A DNA stretch of 64,000 nucleotides from Corticimicrobacter populi (GTDB taxonomy: Bacteria > Pseudomonadota > Gammaproteobacteria > Burkholderiales > Burkholderiaceae_B): the NCBI RefSeq assembly GCF_003123725.1, contig NZ_QETA01000001.1:806001-870000 (forward strand). Direction: 5' to 3'. Below the pieces are notes generated by a model, which saw only the letters and a program-made list of their open reading frames with translations, had not been told where the DNA came from and made no database searches. Of this stretch, positions 45,453-55,200 are shown piece by piece. A program made the position numbers and the translations under genes. The stretch's first letter is position 1; every line of letters starts with the position of its first letter.

Positions 45453-46784
45453 ATGCTGACGACGCTTGCTGCCTTTGCCGTTGCCATCGGCATTCTTGTT
45501 ACGTTTCACGAATTCGGCCACTACAGTGTGGCCCGCTGGTGCGGAGTACGCGTACTGCGTTTCTCGGTCGGTTTCGGACCTGTACTCTGGCAGCGGGCGG
45601 ATCGCAATGGCACCGAGTGGGCGCTGTCTGCCATTCCACTGGGCGGCTATGTCAAGATGCAGGACGATCCTGACCCGTCACTGCCTGGGCCGGATGGTGC
45701 CTTTCGCACCAAGTCGGTCTGGCAGCGGATCGCCATCGTCGCAGCCGGACCGGTCTTCAATCTGATCCTGGCTGTTTTTCTCTATGCGGGCCTCAATCTG
45801 GCCGGTACGCAACAACCCCAGCCCATTCTGGCGGCCCCGGTTGCCGGCAGCAGTGCTGCGCAGGTGGGCATACTGCCGGGCTCGCGCATCGAGCAGATCA
45901 ATAATCGTGATATTCGCAGCTGGGATGAAGTCCGCTGGGCCATGCTGGATGCCTGGACGGCGGACCAGGACGCACGGCTGACGTTGGTTTCCCCCGAAGA
46001 ACGCAGCTACGACGTTTCCCTGGCACCATTGCCGGGTTGGCATGATCGTGCCGATGAGGACATTCTTGCCGAGGCAGGCATTCGCCTGCGTGCCACCCCC
46101 AGGGTACAGGAGGTCTTCGATGACTCAGCGGCGGCAGAGGCGGGCCTGCGCGAGGGAGACACCATCGTGGGCACGGATGCGATCGACAGCGGTGAATTTA
46201 CGGTCGGGCAATTGGTCACTGCCATCCAGGCACGCCCCGGTGAATCCATGCGCTTCGATATTCTGCGCGATGGCGCGCCCATGACGCTGACCATCGTACC
46301 GCGCGAAGCGCTCGACGGGCAGGGTGAGGCCGTGGGACGGATCGGTGCCAGCCTTGGGGCAGACGTGCCGATGGTGGACGTACGCTATGGACCGATCGAT
46401 GCTGTGCTGATGGGTGTTCAGCGTACCTGGGATACGGCAATCTTTTCGTTGCGCATGCTGGGACGCATGCTGCTTGGCGATGTTTCCTGGCGCAATATCA
46501 GTGGTCCGGTCACCATCGCGGACTATGCCGGTCAGAGTGCCAAGATAGGGCTGGCATCCTACGTTTCCTTCCTGGCGCTGGTCAGCATCAGCCTGGGCGT
46601 ACTCAATCTCTTGCCCATTCCGATGCTCGACGGCGGGCATCTGCTGTATTATCTGATCGAAATCGTCCGGGGCAGCCCGCCGCCGGATCGCTGGATAGAT
46701 ATTGGTCAGCGTATCGGCCTGTCGCTGCTGATAGCGTTGATGATGCTGGCACTGTTCAACGACTTTACGCGTCTTTTAAGTTGA
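45453..46784 (+). CDS. rseP: RIP zinc metalloprotease RseP
   Basis: A 443-aa site-2 protease. The zinc motif HEFGH is at residues 19-23 in the first transmembrane helix, and LDGGH lies near residue 391. Two PDZ domains occupy about 120-310 between membrane segments. It cleaves the anti-sigma factor RseA after DegS in the sigma-E envelope stress response. It is placed directly before bamA, whose product is a main client of that response. Confidence 0.95.
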   Translation: MLTTLAAFAVAIGILVTFHEFGHYSVARWCGVRVLRFSVGFGPVLWQRADRNGTEWALSAIPLGGYVKMQDDPDPSLPGPDGAFRTKSVWQRIAIVAAGPVFNLILAVFLYAGLNLAGTQQPQPILAAPVAGSSAAQVGILPGSRIEQINNRDIRSWDEVRWAMLDAWTADQDARLTLVSPEERSYDVSLAPLPGWHDRADEDILAEAGIRLRATPRVQEVFDDSAAAEAGLREGDTIVGTDAIDSGEFTVGQLVTAIQARPGESMRFDILRDGAPMTLTIVPREALDGQGEAVGRIGASLGADVPMVDVRYGPIDAVLMGVQRTWDTAIFSLRMLGRMLLGDVSWRNISGPVTIADYAGQSAKIGLASYVSFLALVSISLGVLNLLPIPMLDGGHLLYYLIEIVRGSPPPDRWIDIGQRIGLSLLIALMMLALFNDFTRLLS

Positions 46785-46855
46785 CCGTGTTCTGGCTTAA
46801 AATCGCCGACCATATCCATTCACATTCATATTGACGACCAAGAAGGATCGACAGG

Positions 46856-49162
46856 ATGTTCTACCAATTCCGGCGCAAGGCAACCATACTGGCGCTTGCG
46901 GCCGCAGTGCTGGCCCCGCTGCCCTCATACGGATTCGAGCCTTTCGTGGTGCGCGATATCCGGGTCGAGGGGCTGCAGCGTACTGACGCCGGCACCATCT
47001 TCGCGAACCTTCCGGTCAAGGTCGGCGAGTCCTTCACCGAGGACGATGCTGCCGATGCCATCCGCAAGCTTTACGCTACCGGCTTCTTCAGCGATGTCCA
47101 GATCAATACGACCGATGACGTGCTGGTCGTGGTGGTCCAGGAACGCCCGACTATCGCAGCCATCGAGTTCGAGGGCATGAAATCCTTCGATACCAAGGCG
47201 ATCACCGAATCGCTCAAGGGCGTGGGTTTCGGAGAGGGGCGGATTTTTGATCGCTCGATGCTGGAACGTGCCGAGTTCGAACTCAAACAGCAGTTCCTCT
47301 CCAAGGGCAAGTACGGCGTCGAAATCACCTCCACGATCACGCCGTTGCCACGCAACCGCGTCGGCATCAAATTCGACGTCTTCGAAGGCGATGTCGCCCG
47401 CATCCGCAGCATCAGCATCGTCGGCAACGAGGCTTTCTCCGAAAGCGACCTGCTCGACACTTTCCAGTTGAGCACGCCGGGCTGGCTGACCTGGTATACA
47501 GATGCCGACAAGTATTCCCGCGAAAAACTCGAGGGCGATATCGAAAACCTGCGCTCCTACTATCTGGATCGCGGCTATCTTGAGTTCACGGTCGAGCCGC
47601 CACAGGTGGCCATTTCGCCGGATCGCAAGGAAATCCATATCACCGTGACGATCCACGAGGGCAAGCCCTATACCCTCAGCGACGTCAAGCTGGCTGGCGA
47701 ACTCCTGGGCCTGAACGAGGAAATCCAGCAGCTGATCACGGTCAAGCCGGGCGAAACCTTCTCGGCTGCCAAGACCAACGAGATTTCGAAGAGCATCACC
47801 GATTACCTGGGTGATCTCGGCTATGCTTTTGCCAACGTCAATCCCAATCCGGTTCTGGATCGCGACAACAACACGGCCGACCTGACGTTCTATGTCGATC
47901 CGAGCCGCCGTGTCTATGTGCGCCGTATCGACATCGGTGGCAATACGCGTACTCGCGATCGTGTGATCCGGCGTGAAATGCGTCAGCAGGAAGCGGCCTG
48001 GTACGACGCCGCAGACATCAAGAACTCGCGCGACCGTGTCGATCGCCTGGGCTACTTCCAGGATGTCAACGTCACCACTGAACCTGTACCGGGCTCTCCC
48101 GACCAGGTCGATGTCAACGTCAACGTCAAGGAAAAGCCGACTGGCATGATCAACCTCGGCGTTGGCTACGGCTCGTCCGAAAAGGCGATTTTGTCGGCCG
48201 GGATCAGTGAAGACAACGTATTCGGCAGCGGCACCAACCTGACGTTCCAGTTCAACACCAGCAAGTCGAACCGCGCCGCCGTCATTTCGCATACCGATCC
48301 GTACTGGACGCTGGATGGCATCAGCCGCACCACGTCGCTGTTCTATCGCCAGACCGAACCGCTGTACAACAACGACGGTAACTACCGCATCAAATCCATG
48401 GGCCTGGGCATGCATTTCGGCGTGCCGATTTCCGAAAACGATCGTGTCTTCGTGGGTGCTGATTTCGAGCGCAACGAGATCACGACCTACACGGATTCGC
48501 CACCGTCGTATGAACAGTTCGTGCAGGAGTATGGCAACAAGGCCAATGCCATTATCTTCTCGGTGGGCTGGTCCAACGATACCCGCGACAGCGCACTGGT
48601 ACCGAACGAGGGTTCGTACACCCGCCTGAAGGCTGACCTGTCGACGATGGATCTGAAGTACACCATGCTGAGCGCACAGCAGCAGTACTACCTGCCGCTG
48701 GGGCGTGACTACACGCTGGCCTTCAACGGCTTGGTGGACTGGGGCAATGGCTACGGTGGCAAGAGCTACCCGCTGATCAAGAACGTCTATGCCGGCGGCA
48801 TGGGTACCGTGCGCGGTTACGAGGGTTCGTCGCTGGGGCCCAAGGAAGAACGTACCGGCAGTTGGAGCGGTACAACCTACCTGGGGGGCTCCAAGCGTAT
48901 CGTCGGTAACATTCAACTCTATCTGCCCATCCCGGGGGCAGGGCGCGACCGTACGCTGCGCTGGTTTGCCTTCGCCGATGGCGGTCAGGTCTACGGTAAT
49001 GGACAGAAGGTTGAGTTTAGTGAGCTGCGCTACTCGGCAGGCCTGGGCTTGTCATGGAGCTCTCCAATGGGACCTCTGCAGATCTCGTGGGCCCAGCCGC
49101 TCAACGCCAAGGATGGCGATGAAAAGCAGAGTTTCCAATTCCAGATCGGTACCGCCTTCTGA
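46856..49162 (+). CDS. bamA: Outer membrane protein assembly factor BamA
   Basis: A 768-aa protein with a signal peptide (about 1-26). Five POTRA domains span about 27-425 (for example VRDIRVEGLQRTDAGTIF and RIDIGGNTRTRDRVIRREM), and a 16-strand beta-barrel runs to the C-terminal Phe (QIGTAF). The loop-6 motif is VRGYEG here, where E. coli BamA has VRGF. It inserts beta-barrel proteins with the other Bam subunits. A ribosome site AAGGA precedes the ATG. The 71-base gap after rseP shows no clear promoter. Confidence 0.96.
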   Translation: MFYQFRRKATILALAAAVLAPLPSYGFEPFVVRDIRVEGLQRTDAGTIFANLPVKVGESFTEDDAADAIRKLYATGFFSDVQINTTDDVLVVVVQERPTIAAIEFEGMKSFDTKAITESLKGVGFGEGRIFDRSMLERAEFELKQQFLSKGKYGVEITSTITPLPRNRVGIKFDVFEGDVARIRSISIVGNEAFSESDLLDTFQLSTPGWLTWYTDADKYSREKLEGDIENLRSYYLDRGYLEFTVEPPQVAISPDRKEIHITVTIHEGKPYTLSDVKLAGELLGLNEEIQQLITVKPGETFSAAKTNEISKSITDYLGDLGYAFANVNPNPVLDRDNNTADLTFYVDPSRRVYVRRIDIGGNTRTRDRVIRREMRQQEAAWYDAADIKNSRDRVDRLGYFQDVNVTTEPVPGSPDQVDVNVNVKEKPTGMINLGVGYGSSEKAILSAGISEDNVFGSGTNLTFQFNTSKSNRAAVISHTDPYWTLDGISRTTSLFYRQTEPLYNNDGNYRIKSMGLGMHFGVPISENDRVFVGADFERNEITTYTDSPPSYEQFVQEYGNKANAIIFSVGWSNDTRDSALVPNEGSYTRLKADLSTMDLKYTMLSAQQQYYLPLGRDYTLAFNGLVDWGNGYGGKSYPLIKNVYAGGMGTVRGYEGSSLGPKEERTGSWSGTTYLGGSKRIVGNIQLYLPIPGAGRDRTLRWFAFADGGQVYGNGQKVEFSELRYSAGLGLSWSSPMGPLQISWAQPLNAKDGDEKQSFQFQIGTAF

Positions 49163-49229
49163 TGCGACCCGAATGGTGGCACAATAAGCGTTTAGCCTAA
49201 AAACATCTTTTTCAAAGGTGAATACTTTT

Positions 49230-49811
49230 ATGAAGTCAGCAATTACCCTGCAATCCAATCAGTCCGCCGCATCGCAGCCCGGTCGCCGGACCGGCCTCCT
49301 GTCGGCTGGCGGGCGCGGGCTGCTGGCAGCGTGTGCCCTGGCCGTGTCGGCGGGCATGATGACTGCTCCGGCACATGCGCAGGGCGCCAAGGTCGGCTTC
49401 GTGAACACCGAGCGGATTCTGCGTGACTCCAAACCGGCCAAGGATGCGCAGGCCAAGATCGAGTCCGAATTCAGCCGCCGCGACACCGAACTCCAGCGTC
49501 TGGCCAACAACCTCCGCAGTGAAGCCGAAAAGTTCGAAAAGGATGGTCCCGTCCTGTCCGAGTCGGATCGGGTGCGCCGTCAGCGAGAACTCTCCAATCT
49601 GGATATGGATCTGCAGCGCAAGCGCCGTGAGTTCCAGGAAGACTTCAACCGTCGCCGCAACGAAGAGTTCTCGGCCATCGTCGAGAAGGCCAATGCTGCG
49701 ATCAAGCAGATTGCCGAGCAGGACAACTACGACCTGATCGTGCAGGATGCCGTTACGGTCAATCCGCGCATCGATATTACCGACCGGATCATTCAGGCGC
49801 TGGACAAGTAA
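49230..49811 (+). CDS. skp: Periplasmic chaperone Skp (OmpH)
   Basis: A 193-aa secreted protein. ATG at 49230 is preferred to the GTG at 49218, with AAAGGTG upstream. The signal region is long (about 1-50), ending HAQG. The mature part begins AKVGFVNTERILRDS, followed by two long charged helices (about 70-160) that form the Skp tentacles, and it ends VQDAVTVNPRIDITD. It carries unfolded outer-membrane proteins to BamA. Confidence 0.93.
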   Translation: MKSAITLQSNQSAASQPGRRTGLLSAGGRGLLAACALAVSAGMMTAPAHAQGAKVGFVNTERILRDSKPAKDAQAKIESEFSRRDTELQRLANNLRSEAEKFEKDGPVLSESDRVRRQRELSNLDMDLQRKRREFQEDFNRRRNEEFSAIVEKANAAIKQIAEQDNYDLIVQDAVTVNPRIDITDRIIQALDK

Positions 49812-49815
49812 TCAC

Positions 49816-50940
49816 ATGCCGTTGCTGCTCAACCTGTCGGCGGCGCCTGCACTGGACCGCCTGATGGCTGAAACCGATACCCGGGGGCTCGAATGGAGCC
49901 TGCAGGGACATGCCGCACAGAGTGCCTGGCCGACAATCGCTGGTATTGGTTCGCTGGCTGGTGCCGGTGAAAGCGAAATCAGCTTTGCCGTCAGCAAGAA
50001 GTATCTGCAGGCGTTGCTGACCAGCCAGGCCTGCGCAGTCATCGTCACGCCCGAGATCGACCAGGCCTGCCTGGAGGCAGAGCCTGGCTGGTTCGACCGT
50101 GTTCGCGTGCTTTGCAACAATCCTTACCTGCTCTATGCACGTCTGACGCAATGGTTCGAGCGTGCACGCCAGCCTGTTGTAGATGCCTCAGCGCCGGCCA
50201 TACACGCTACTGCTGTCGTGGCACCCACGGCCGAGCTTGGCGAAGGTGTTCGCATCGGACCAGGTTGCGTGGTGGAAGAGGGCGCGAAAATCGGTGCCCG
50301 CACAGTGCTGGAAGCCGCCTGCCTCATCGGTCGCGATGTGGATATCGGCGAAGACTCTCTGCTGCACCCCCGGGTTACGCTGTATGCGCGCGTGCAGATC
50401 GGTGCCCGCGCGATTCTTCATAGCGGAGTGGTCCTGGGAGCCGATGGTTTTGGTTTTGCGCCCGACCACCATCAGGCTCGCGGTGGCTGGAGCAAGATTG
50501 CGCAGTTCGGCAGAGTGGTGCTGGGCGATGATGTCGAAGTCGGTGCCAACACCACGATCGACCGTGGCGCGCTCGAAGACACCGTGATCGGCAACGACGT
50601 CAAGATCGACAACCAGATCATGATCGGCCACAACTGCCGGATTGGCGACCACACCGCCATTGCCGCCTGCGTGGGCATTGCAGGCTCAACCACTATCGGC
50701 CAGCGTTGTACCCTTGGAGGGGCCGCCATGTTCTCCGGTCACCTGACCGTGGGCGACGACGTCCATATCTCGGGTGGTACCGCCGTAACGTCCGACATCC
50801 TCAAGCCCGGGCGCTACACTGGCGTCTTTCCCTATGCCGAGCATGCCGATTGGCAGCGCAATGCCGCCGTTCTGCAGCAACTTGCCCAGATCCGGCGCAG
50901 GGTGCGCAGCCTGGAGCAGGGCGCATCCTCGGAATCGTGA
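49816..50940 (+). CDS. lpxD: UDP-3-O-(3-hydroxyacyl)glucosamine N-acyltransferase
   Basis: A 374-aa lipid A enzyme. It has an N-terminal uridine-binding domain (about 1-110), then a left-handed beta-helix of hexapeptide repeats (LGEGVRIGPGCVVEEGAKIG type) from about residue 120 to 310, and a C-terminal helix. The catalytic His lies in QIMIGHNCRIGDH near residue 275. ATG at 49816 is four bases after the skp stop; the upstream open frame inside skp is not conserved. Confidence 0.95.
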   Translation: MPLLLNLSAAPALDRLMAETDTRGLEWSLQGHAAQSAWPTIAGIGSLAGAGESEISFAVSKKYLQALLTSQACAVIVTPEIDQACLEAEPGWFDRVRVLCNNPYLLYARLTQWFERARQPVVDASAPAIHATAVVAPTAELGEGVRIGPGCVVEEGAKIGARTVLEAACLIGRDVDIGEDSLLHPRVTLYARVQIGARAILHSGVVLGADGFGFAPDHHQARGGWSKIAQFGRVVLGDDVEVGANTTIDRGALEDTVIGNDVKIDNQIMIGHNCRIGDHTAIAACVGIAGSTTIGQRCTLGGAAMFSGHLTVGDDVHISGGTAVTSDILKPGRYTGVFPYAEHADWQRNAAVLQQLAQIRRRVRSLEQGASSES

Positions 50941-51027
50941 TCATCATTGCGGCGGGAGCCCGCCATCATGCTGTGCAGAACGTACAGCTGGCGGCTCCCC
51001 TGCCATAATTAAAATAGAGTGCATACC

Positions 51028-51480
51028 ATGGAACTGGACATCAAGGAAATTCAGAAACGTTTGCCGCATCGCTACCCGATGCTGCTGGTCGATCGCGTGC
51101 TCGAATTGGTGCCGCGTGAACGGGTCATTGCCATCAAGAACGTTTCGATCAACGAACCTTTCTTTGAGGGCCATTTCCCGCATATGCCGGTCATGCCGGG
51201 CGTGCTGATCATCGAAGCCCTGGCCCAGGCAGCGGCGCTGTTCTCGTTCCCCGAGGTCAGCGGTTCCGACGATGCGGGCCAGGATACGGCCTACTATCTG
51301 GTCGGCGTTGACGAGGCCCGTTTCCGTCGGCCTGTTGTGCCAGGCGACCAGTTGCGCCTTGAGGTCGAGGCCGAGCGCATCAGTCGTGTCATGTGCAAAT
51401 ACCGCGGCAAGGCACTGGTCGATGGTCAGGTCGTGGCCGAGGCCAAGCTGATGTGTGCAATCCGCTCTCTTTCCGACTGA
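51028..51480 (+). CDS. fabZ: 3-hydroxyacyl-[acyl-carrier-protein] dehydratase FabZ
   Basis: A 150-aa hotdog-fold enzyme of fatty acid synthesis. The active-site block [15 protein letters not shown] holds the catalytic His, and IIEALAQAA holds the Glu. The start [17 protein letters not shown] at 51028 is favoured over an in-frame GTG at 51019. It lies between lpxD and lpxA, as in most proteobacteria, and balances hydroxyacyl-ACP between phospholipid and lipid A. Confidence 0.95.
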   Translation: MELDIKEIQKRLPHRYPMLLVDRVLELVPRERVIAIKNVSINEPFFEGHFPHMPVMPGVLIIEALAQAAALFSFPEVSGSDDAGQDTAYYLVGVDEARFRRPVVPGDQLRLEVEAERISRVMCKYRGKALVDGQVVAEAKLMCAIRSLSD

Positions 51481-51494
51481 ACGAGGTAGCTACC

Positions 51495-52295
51495 ATGGCA
51501 GCGCCCAGCATTCACCCGACCGCATTGGTCGATCCGGCCGCCCAGATCGGCGAAGACGTGACTATCGGCCCCTACAGCATCGTCGGGCCGCATGTCACCA
51601 TCGGTTCGGGCACACGGATTGGACCGCATTGCGTGATCGACGGGCATACCCGCATCGGTCATCACAACCATTTTTACCGATTCTGCTCGATCGGCGGCAT
51701 GCCGCAGGACAAGAAGTATGCCGGCGAACTGACTCGCCTCGAGATCGGTGACTACAATACCGTGCGCGAATACTGTACTCTCAATACCGGTACGGTGCAG
51801 GATGGCGGCGTGACGCGGGTGGGCAGCCACAACTGGATCATGGCCTATGTGCATATTGCCCATGACTGCCTGATCGGCGACCATACGATCATTGCCAATT
51901 CGGTACAGTTCGGTGGCCATGTGCATGTCGGAGACTGGGCCATCGTGGGTGGCCTGACAGGTGTGCATCAGTTCACCAAGATCGGGGCGCACTGCATGAT
52001 CGGCGGCAACAGCTCGCTGGTGCAGGATGTGCCGCCGTTTGTCATGGCTGGTGGCAATCCCTGCCTGCCGGCCGGTATCAACAGCGAAGGTCTCAAGCGT
52101 CGTCAGTTCCAGCCTGAGGTTATTTCGGTGCTGCGCGATGCCTACAAGACTATCTATCGGCGAGGTCTGTCGCTGGCCGATGCCGTGGCCGAACTTGATC
52201 AGCAGCGTGCTGCTGCCGCGCCTGAAGCAGCCGTCCAGCTGCAGTTGATCCTCGATTTTCTGGCCCAGAGCACCCGCGGCATCGCACGCAAATGA
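51495..52295 (+). CDS. lpxA: Acyl-[ACP]-UDP-N-acetylglucosamine O-acyltransferase
   Basis: A 266-aa enzyme for the first step of lipid A synthesis. The beta-helix of hexapeptide repeats begins at IHPTALVDPAAQIGEDV and fills residues 1-180. The catalytic His is in AYVHIAHDCLIGDH near residue 121. The C-terminal helical domain follows. ATG at 51495 lies 14 bases after the fabZ stop. Its end overlaps lpxB by four bases. Confidence 0.96.
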   Translation: MAAPSIHPTALVDPAAQIGEDVTIGPYSIVGPHVTIGSGTRIGPHCVIDGHTRIGHHNHFYRFCSIGGMPQDKKYAGELTRLEIGDYNTVREYCTLNTGTVQDGGVTRVGSHNWIMAYVHIAHDCLIGDHTIIANSVQFGGHVHVGDWAIVGGLTGVHQFTKIGAHCMIGGNSSLVQDVPPFVMAGGNPCLPAGINSEGLKRRQFQPEVISVLRDAYKTIYRRGLSLADAVAELDQQRAAAAPEAAVQLQLILDFLAQSTRGIARK

Positions 52296-53479
52296 GTACA
52301 GGCGGCGGGAACAGGCTGGTCGGCATGGTTGCCGGTGAACCCTCCGGCGACCTGATTGCCTCCCGCATTATCGAGGGATTGCAGGCTTCCGATACAAATC
52401 TGCTTTGCCAGGGTATCGGTGGCCCCAACATGGAGGCCAGGGCATTCGAACTCTGGCATCCCATGCATGCACTCAGCGTCTTCGGTTATGTCGATGCGAT
52501 CAAGAGCCTGCCCAGGCTGCTGGGTATCTATCGGGACGTTCGCAAGCGCTGGCTGGCCCAGCCGCCTTCGGTCTTCGTGGGCGTGGATGCACCGGATTTC
52601 AACCTGAGACTTGAGCAGCACCTGCACGATGCCGGCGTGCCCACCGTGCATTTTGTCGGGCCTTCGATCTGGGCCTGGCGCTATGACCGCATCCATGCGA
52701 TCAAGCGAGCCGTGTCGCATATGCTGGTATTGTTCCCGTTCGAGGAAAAGATCTACCGCGATGCGGGTGTGCCGGTGACGTATGTGGGGCATCCGCTGGC
52801 GTCGGTCATTCCACACAAGCCAGACCGCGCAGCAGCCCGGACACGCCTGGGACTGGATCAACAGGCCAGGATCCTGGCGATTCTGCCGGGTAGTCGCCGG
52901 TCCGAAATCGAATTGCTGGGCCCCCGGTTCCTGCAGGCAGCGCAATTGCTGCGAAAACGCGATCCGAATCTGGTCTGCATTGCCCCGATGGCCAATCAGG
53001 AGCGGAGAGCACAATTCGAACAGATACTGGCACAGTACCCAGTCCCTGGGCTGGTCTGCCTGTCGCAACAGGATGAACGACCCTGCGCATGGGATGCGAT
53101 GGAAGCAGCCGATGCCGTATTGCTGTCGAGCGGCACTGCCACGCTGGAGGCGGCGCTTTTCAAGCGGCCCATGGTGATTTCCTACGTGCTGTCACCCTGG
53201 ATGCGACGCATCATGGCCTGGAAATCCGGGCAGCAGCGGCCCTATGTGCCCTGGGTGGGCCTGCCGAATGTGCTCCTGCAGGATTTTGCCGTACCCGAAT
53301 TGCTGCAGGACGATGCCACGCCCGACAAGCTTGCAGAAGCAACCTGGCAGGCGTTGACCGATGATGCGCACATCGCACGCGTGGAACAACGCTTTGCAGC
53401 ATTGCACCAGGACCTGGATCTGGATACCCCGGGGCTGGCTGCGCGTGTCATTCTCGACGTGGCCGATGGCCGTGCCTGA
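52292..53479 (+). CDS. lpxB: Lipid-A-disaccharide synthase
   Basis: A 395-aa GT19 glycosyltransferase that joins UDP-diacylglucosamine and lipid X. Motifs are GEPSGDLIASRII at the N-terminus, GIGGPNMEA, FVGPSIWAWR near residue 125, LPGSRRSEI near residue 207 and SSGTATLEAALF near residue 280. The start overlaps the lpxA stop (ATGA), so the two are translationally coupled. Confidence 0.96.
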   Translation: MSTGGGNRLVGMVAGEPSGDLIASRIIEGLQASDTNLLCQGIGGPNMEARAFELWHPMHALSVFGYVDAIKSLPRLLGIYRDVRKRWLAQPPSVFVGVDAPDFNLRLEQHLHDAGVPTVHFVGPSIWAWRYDRIHAIKRAVSHMLVLFPFEEKIYRDAGVPVTYVGHPLASVIPHKPDRAAARTRLGLDQQARILAILPGSRRSEIELLGPRFLQAAQLLRKRDPNLVCIAPMANQERRAQFEQILAQYPVPGLVCLSQQDERPCAWDAMEAADAVLLSSGTATLEAALFKRPMVISYVLSPWMRRIMAWKSGQQRPYVPWVGLPNVLLQDFAVPELLQDDATPDKLAEATWQALTDDAHIARVEQRFAALHQDLDLDTPGLAARVILDVADGRA

Positions 53480-53517
53480 CTTGAGCGCGATCTCGGCTCA
53501 CCGCACTGAGTTTTCAT

Positions 53518-54141
53518 ATGCAGCAATCCGACCTGTTTACTTGCATCCCTGACGTCGCAGGCCAGATAGCCGGTGTCGACGAAGCCGGTCGCGGGCCACT
53601 GGCCGGGCCGGTTTATGCTGCCGCCGTGATCCTTGATCCGGCGCGTCCCATCGAAGGGTTGGCGGACTCCAAAAAACTCACGGCCCGGCGTCGCGAACAA
53701 CTGGCGCTGCAGATTCAGACACAGGCGCTGGCCTGGCACATTGCCTGTGCGGATGTGGCTGAAATCGACAGCCTGAATATCCTGCAGGCCACCATGCTGG
53801 CGATGCAGCGTGCCGTCCAAGGACTGGCGGTCCAGCCCAGCTTGGCGCTGATTGACGGCAATCGGGCACCGAAGCTAGCCTGTCAGGTACAGACCATCGT
53901 CAAGGGCGATGCTCTGGTGCAGGCTATTTCGGCAGCCTCCATCCTGGCCAAGACAGCACGTGATGCCTATCTGCTGACACTGCACCAGCAATATCCGCAG
54001 TATGAATTCGATCGTCACAAGGGCTATGGCACGGCCTTGCATCTTGCCCGCCTGAGTGAACATGGCCCGTGTCCGGCGCACCGTACCAGCTTTGCCCCTG
54101 TACGCAATTGCCTGTCGCCTTCAGCAGGGCAAGACGCATGA
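53518..54141 (+). CDS. rnhB: Ribonuclease HII
   Basis: A 207-aa enzyme that removes ribonucleotides from DNA. The catalytic acidic residues are in [14 protein letters not shown] (Asp/Glu near residue 22), in LALIDGN near residue 108 and in the AKTARDAYL segment near residue 140. It lies 38 bases after lpxB, the conserved order. Its stop overlaps the next start in an ATGA. Confidence 0.95.
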   Translation: MQQSDLFTCIPDVAGQIAGVDEAGRGPLAGPVYAAAVILDPARPIEGLADSKKLTARRREQLALQIQTQALAWHIACADVAEIDSLNILQATMLAMQRAVQGLAVQPSLALIDGNRAPKLACQVQTIVKGDALVQAISAASILAKTARDAYLLTLHQQYPQYEFDRHKGYGTALHLARLSEHGPCPAHRTSFAPVRNCLSPSAGQDA

Positions 54142-54920
54142 AACACATTACATCGGATCAGAATCCGCAGATCAAGCAGTTGCGCATGCTGCGCGAGCGC
54201 CCGGCACGCCAACGCGACCGCATCCTGCTCGATGGCGTCCACCTGTGCCAGGCCTGGCTGCAGCATCATGGCCAGCCTGAGTGTGCTGTCGTGGCACAGG
54301 GCCGTCTGGAACAGTCCGATATCGCTGCGATCCTGGCTCTGATTGGCGCATCACGCATCCTGTGCGTGCCGGATGTGCTGTTTTCCCGCCTGAGTGAAGT
54401 CGAAAGCCATCAGGGCATTCTTTTCGTGGCCGCTCGACCTGTGCCGGCACTGCCGGATCTCGTCAGCGAAAATGCGGTCTGGCTTGACCGTATACAGGAT
54501 CCTGGCAACCTGGGTACGCTGATTCGTACCGCAGCGGCGGCAGGTATCCGCCGCTTGTTTCTGTCCAGGGGCACCGCGTCCGCCTGGAGTCCCAAGGCAT
54601 TGCGTGCGGGGCAGGGCGGGCATTTTGTCGTGACGTTGCACGAAGAAATCATGCCGGAGACGCTGTTGCCGCGACTGGCCGTCCCACTGGCTGCAACGAC
54701 ATTGGAGCAGGCCCGCAGTCTCTATGACGGCGCACTGCCGCAGCAGTGTGTGTGGGTGTTCGGTAATGAAGGGCAGGGGGTCGATCCGGCACTGCTGCAG
54801 GCTGCTGGATTGCGCATCCGTATTCCGCACGAGCAAGACCGGGTTGAGTCACTCAACGTGGCCGTCGCGGCTGCGTTGTGCCTGTTCGAGCAACGGCGCC
54901 AGCATGGTGCGGTCGGGTAG
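54138..54920 (+). CDS. TrmH/SpoU family RNA 2'-O-methyltransferase
   Basis: A 260-aa protein with a short N-terminal substrate-binding domain (about 1-100, [15 protein letters not shown]) and a SPOUT knotted domain. The three SpoU motifs are visible: [27 protein letters not shown] and [16 protein letters not shown]. The target RNA is not defined; RlmB-like or TrmH-like are both possible. It overlaps rnhB by four bases and is the last gene of the long cluster. Confidence 0.9.
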   Translation: MKHITSDQNPQIKQLRMLRERPARQRDRILLDGVHLCQAWLQHHGQPECAVVAQGRLEQSDIAAILALIGASRILCVPDVLFSRLSEVESHQGILFVAARPVPALPDLVSENAVWLDRIQDPGNLGTLIRTAAAAGIRRLFLSRGTASAWSPKALRAGQGGHFVVTLHEEIMPETLLPRLAVPLAATTLEQARSLYDGALPQQCVWVFGNEGQGVDPALLQAAGLRIRIPHEQDRVESLNVAVAAALCLFEQRRQHGAVG

Positions 54921-54960
54921 TCTTGTCCGGGCAGTTTCTTCTCACGCAGGAAAATCAAAA

Positions 54961-55200
54961 ATGCTTGATAACACATTGAGCGCCCTGAAAGAGTCGATCG
55001 CCGGTAGCGCCAGAATCAAGGCACTCATTCTCGACAATATTCAGAGCCAAGAAAAAGCGTGCATCAAGCTGAATCTTGTCTACCTGACCTATCTTTTTGC
55101 CGCCAAGCGGGTAGTGCTGGAATATTATGCAGAAGATGAAGAATACCCGGCAGTCGAATTGAACTTTGAAGCGCTGGTAGCGCTGGTGTCGACTCAATAA
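54961..55200 (+). CDS. Small hypothetical protein, 79 aa
   Basis: From ATG at 54961 the protein is helical and acidic, with LKESIAGSARIKALILDN, a hydrophobic LNLVYLTYLF middle and a C-terminal acidic EEYPAVELNFEAL. No family is recognised. The ribosome site CAGGAAA lies nine bases upstream. Its stop overlaps the stop of the convergent LRR gene by seven bases. Confidence 0.5.
   Translation: MLDNTLSALKESIAGSARIKALILDNIQSQEKACIKLNLVYLTYLFAAKRVVLEYYAEDEEYPAVELNFEALVALVSTQ

Noticed and set aside
46925-48916. 663-aa open frame antisense to bamA
   Set aside because: Shadow of BamA; it contains no motif of any known family.
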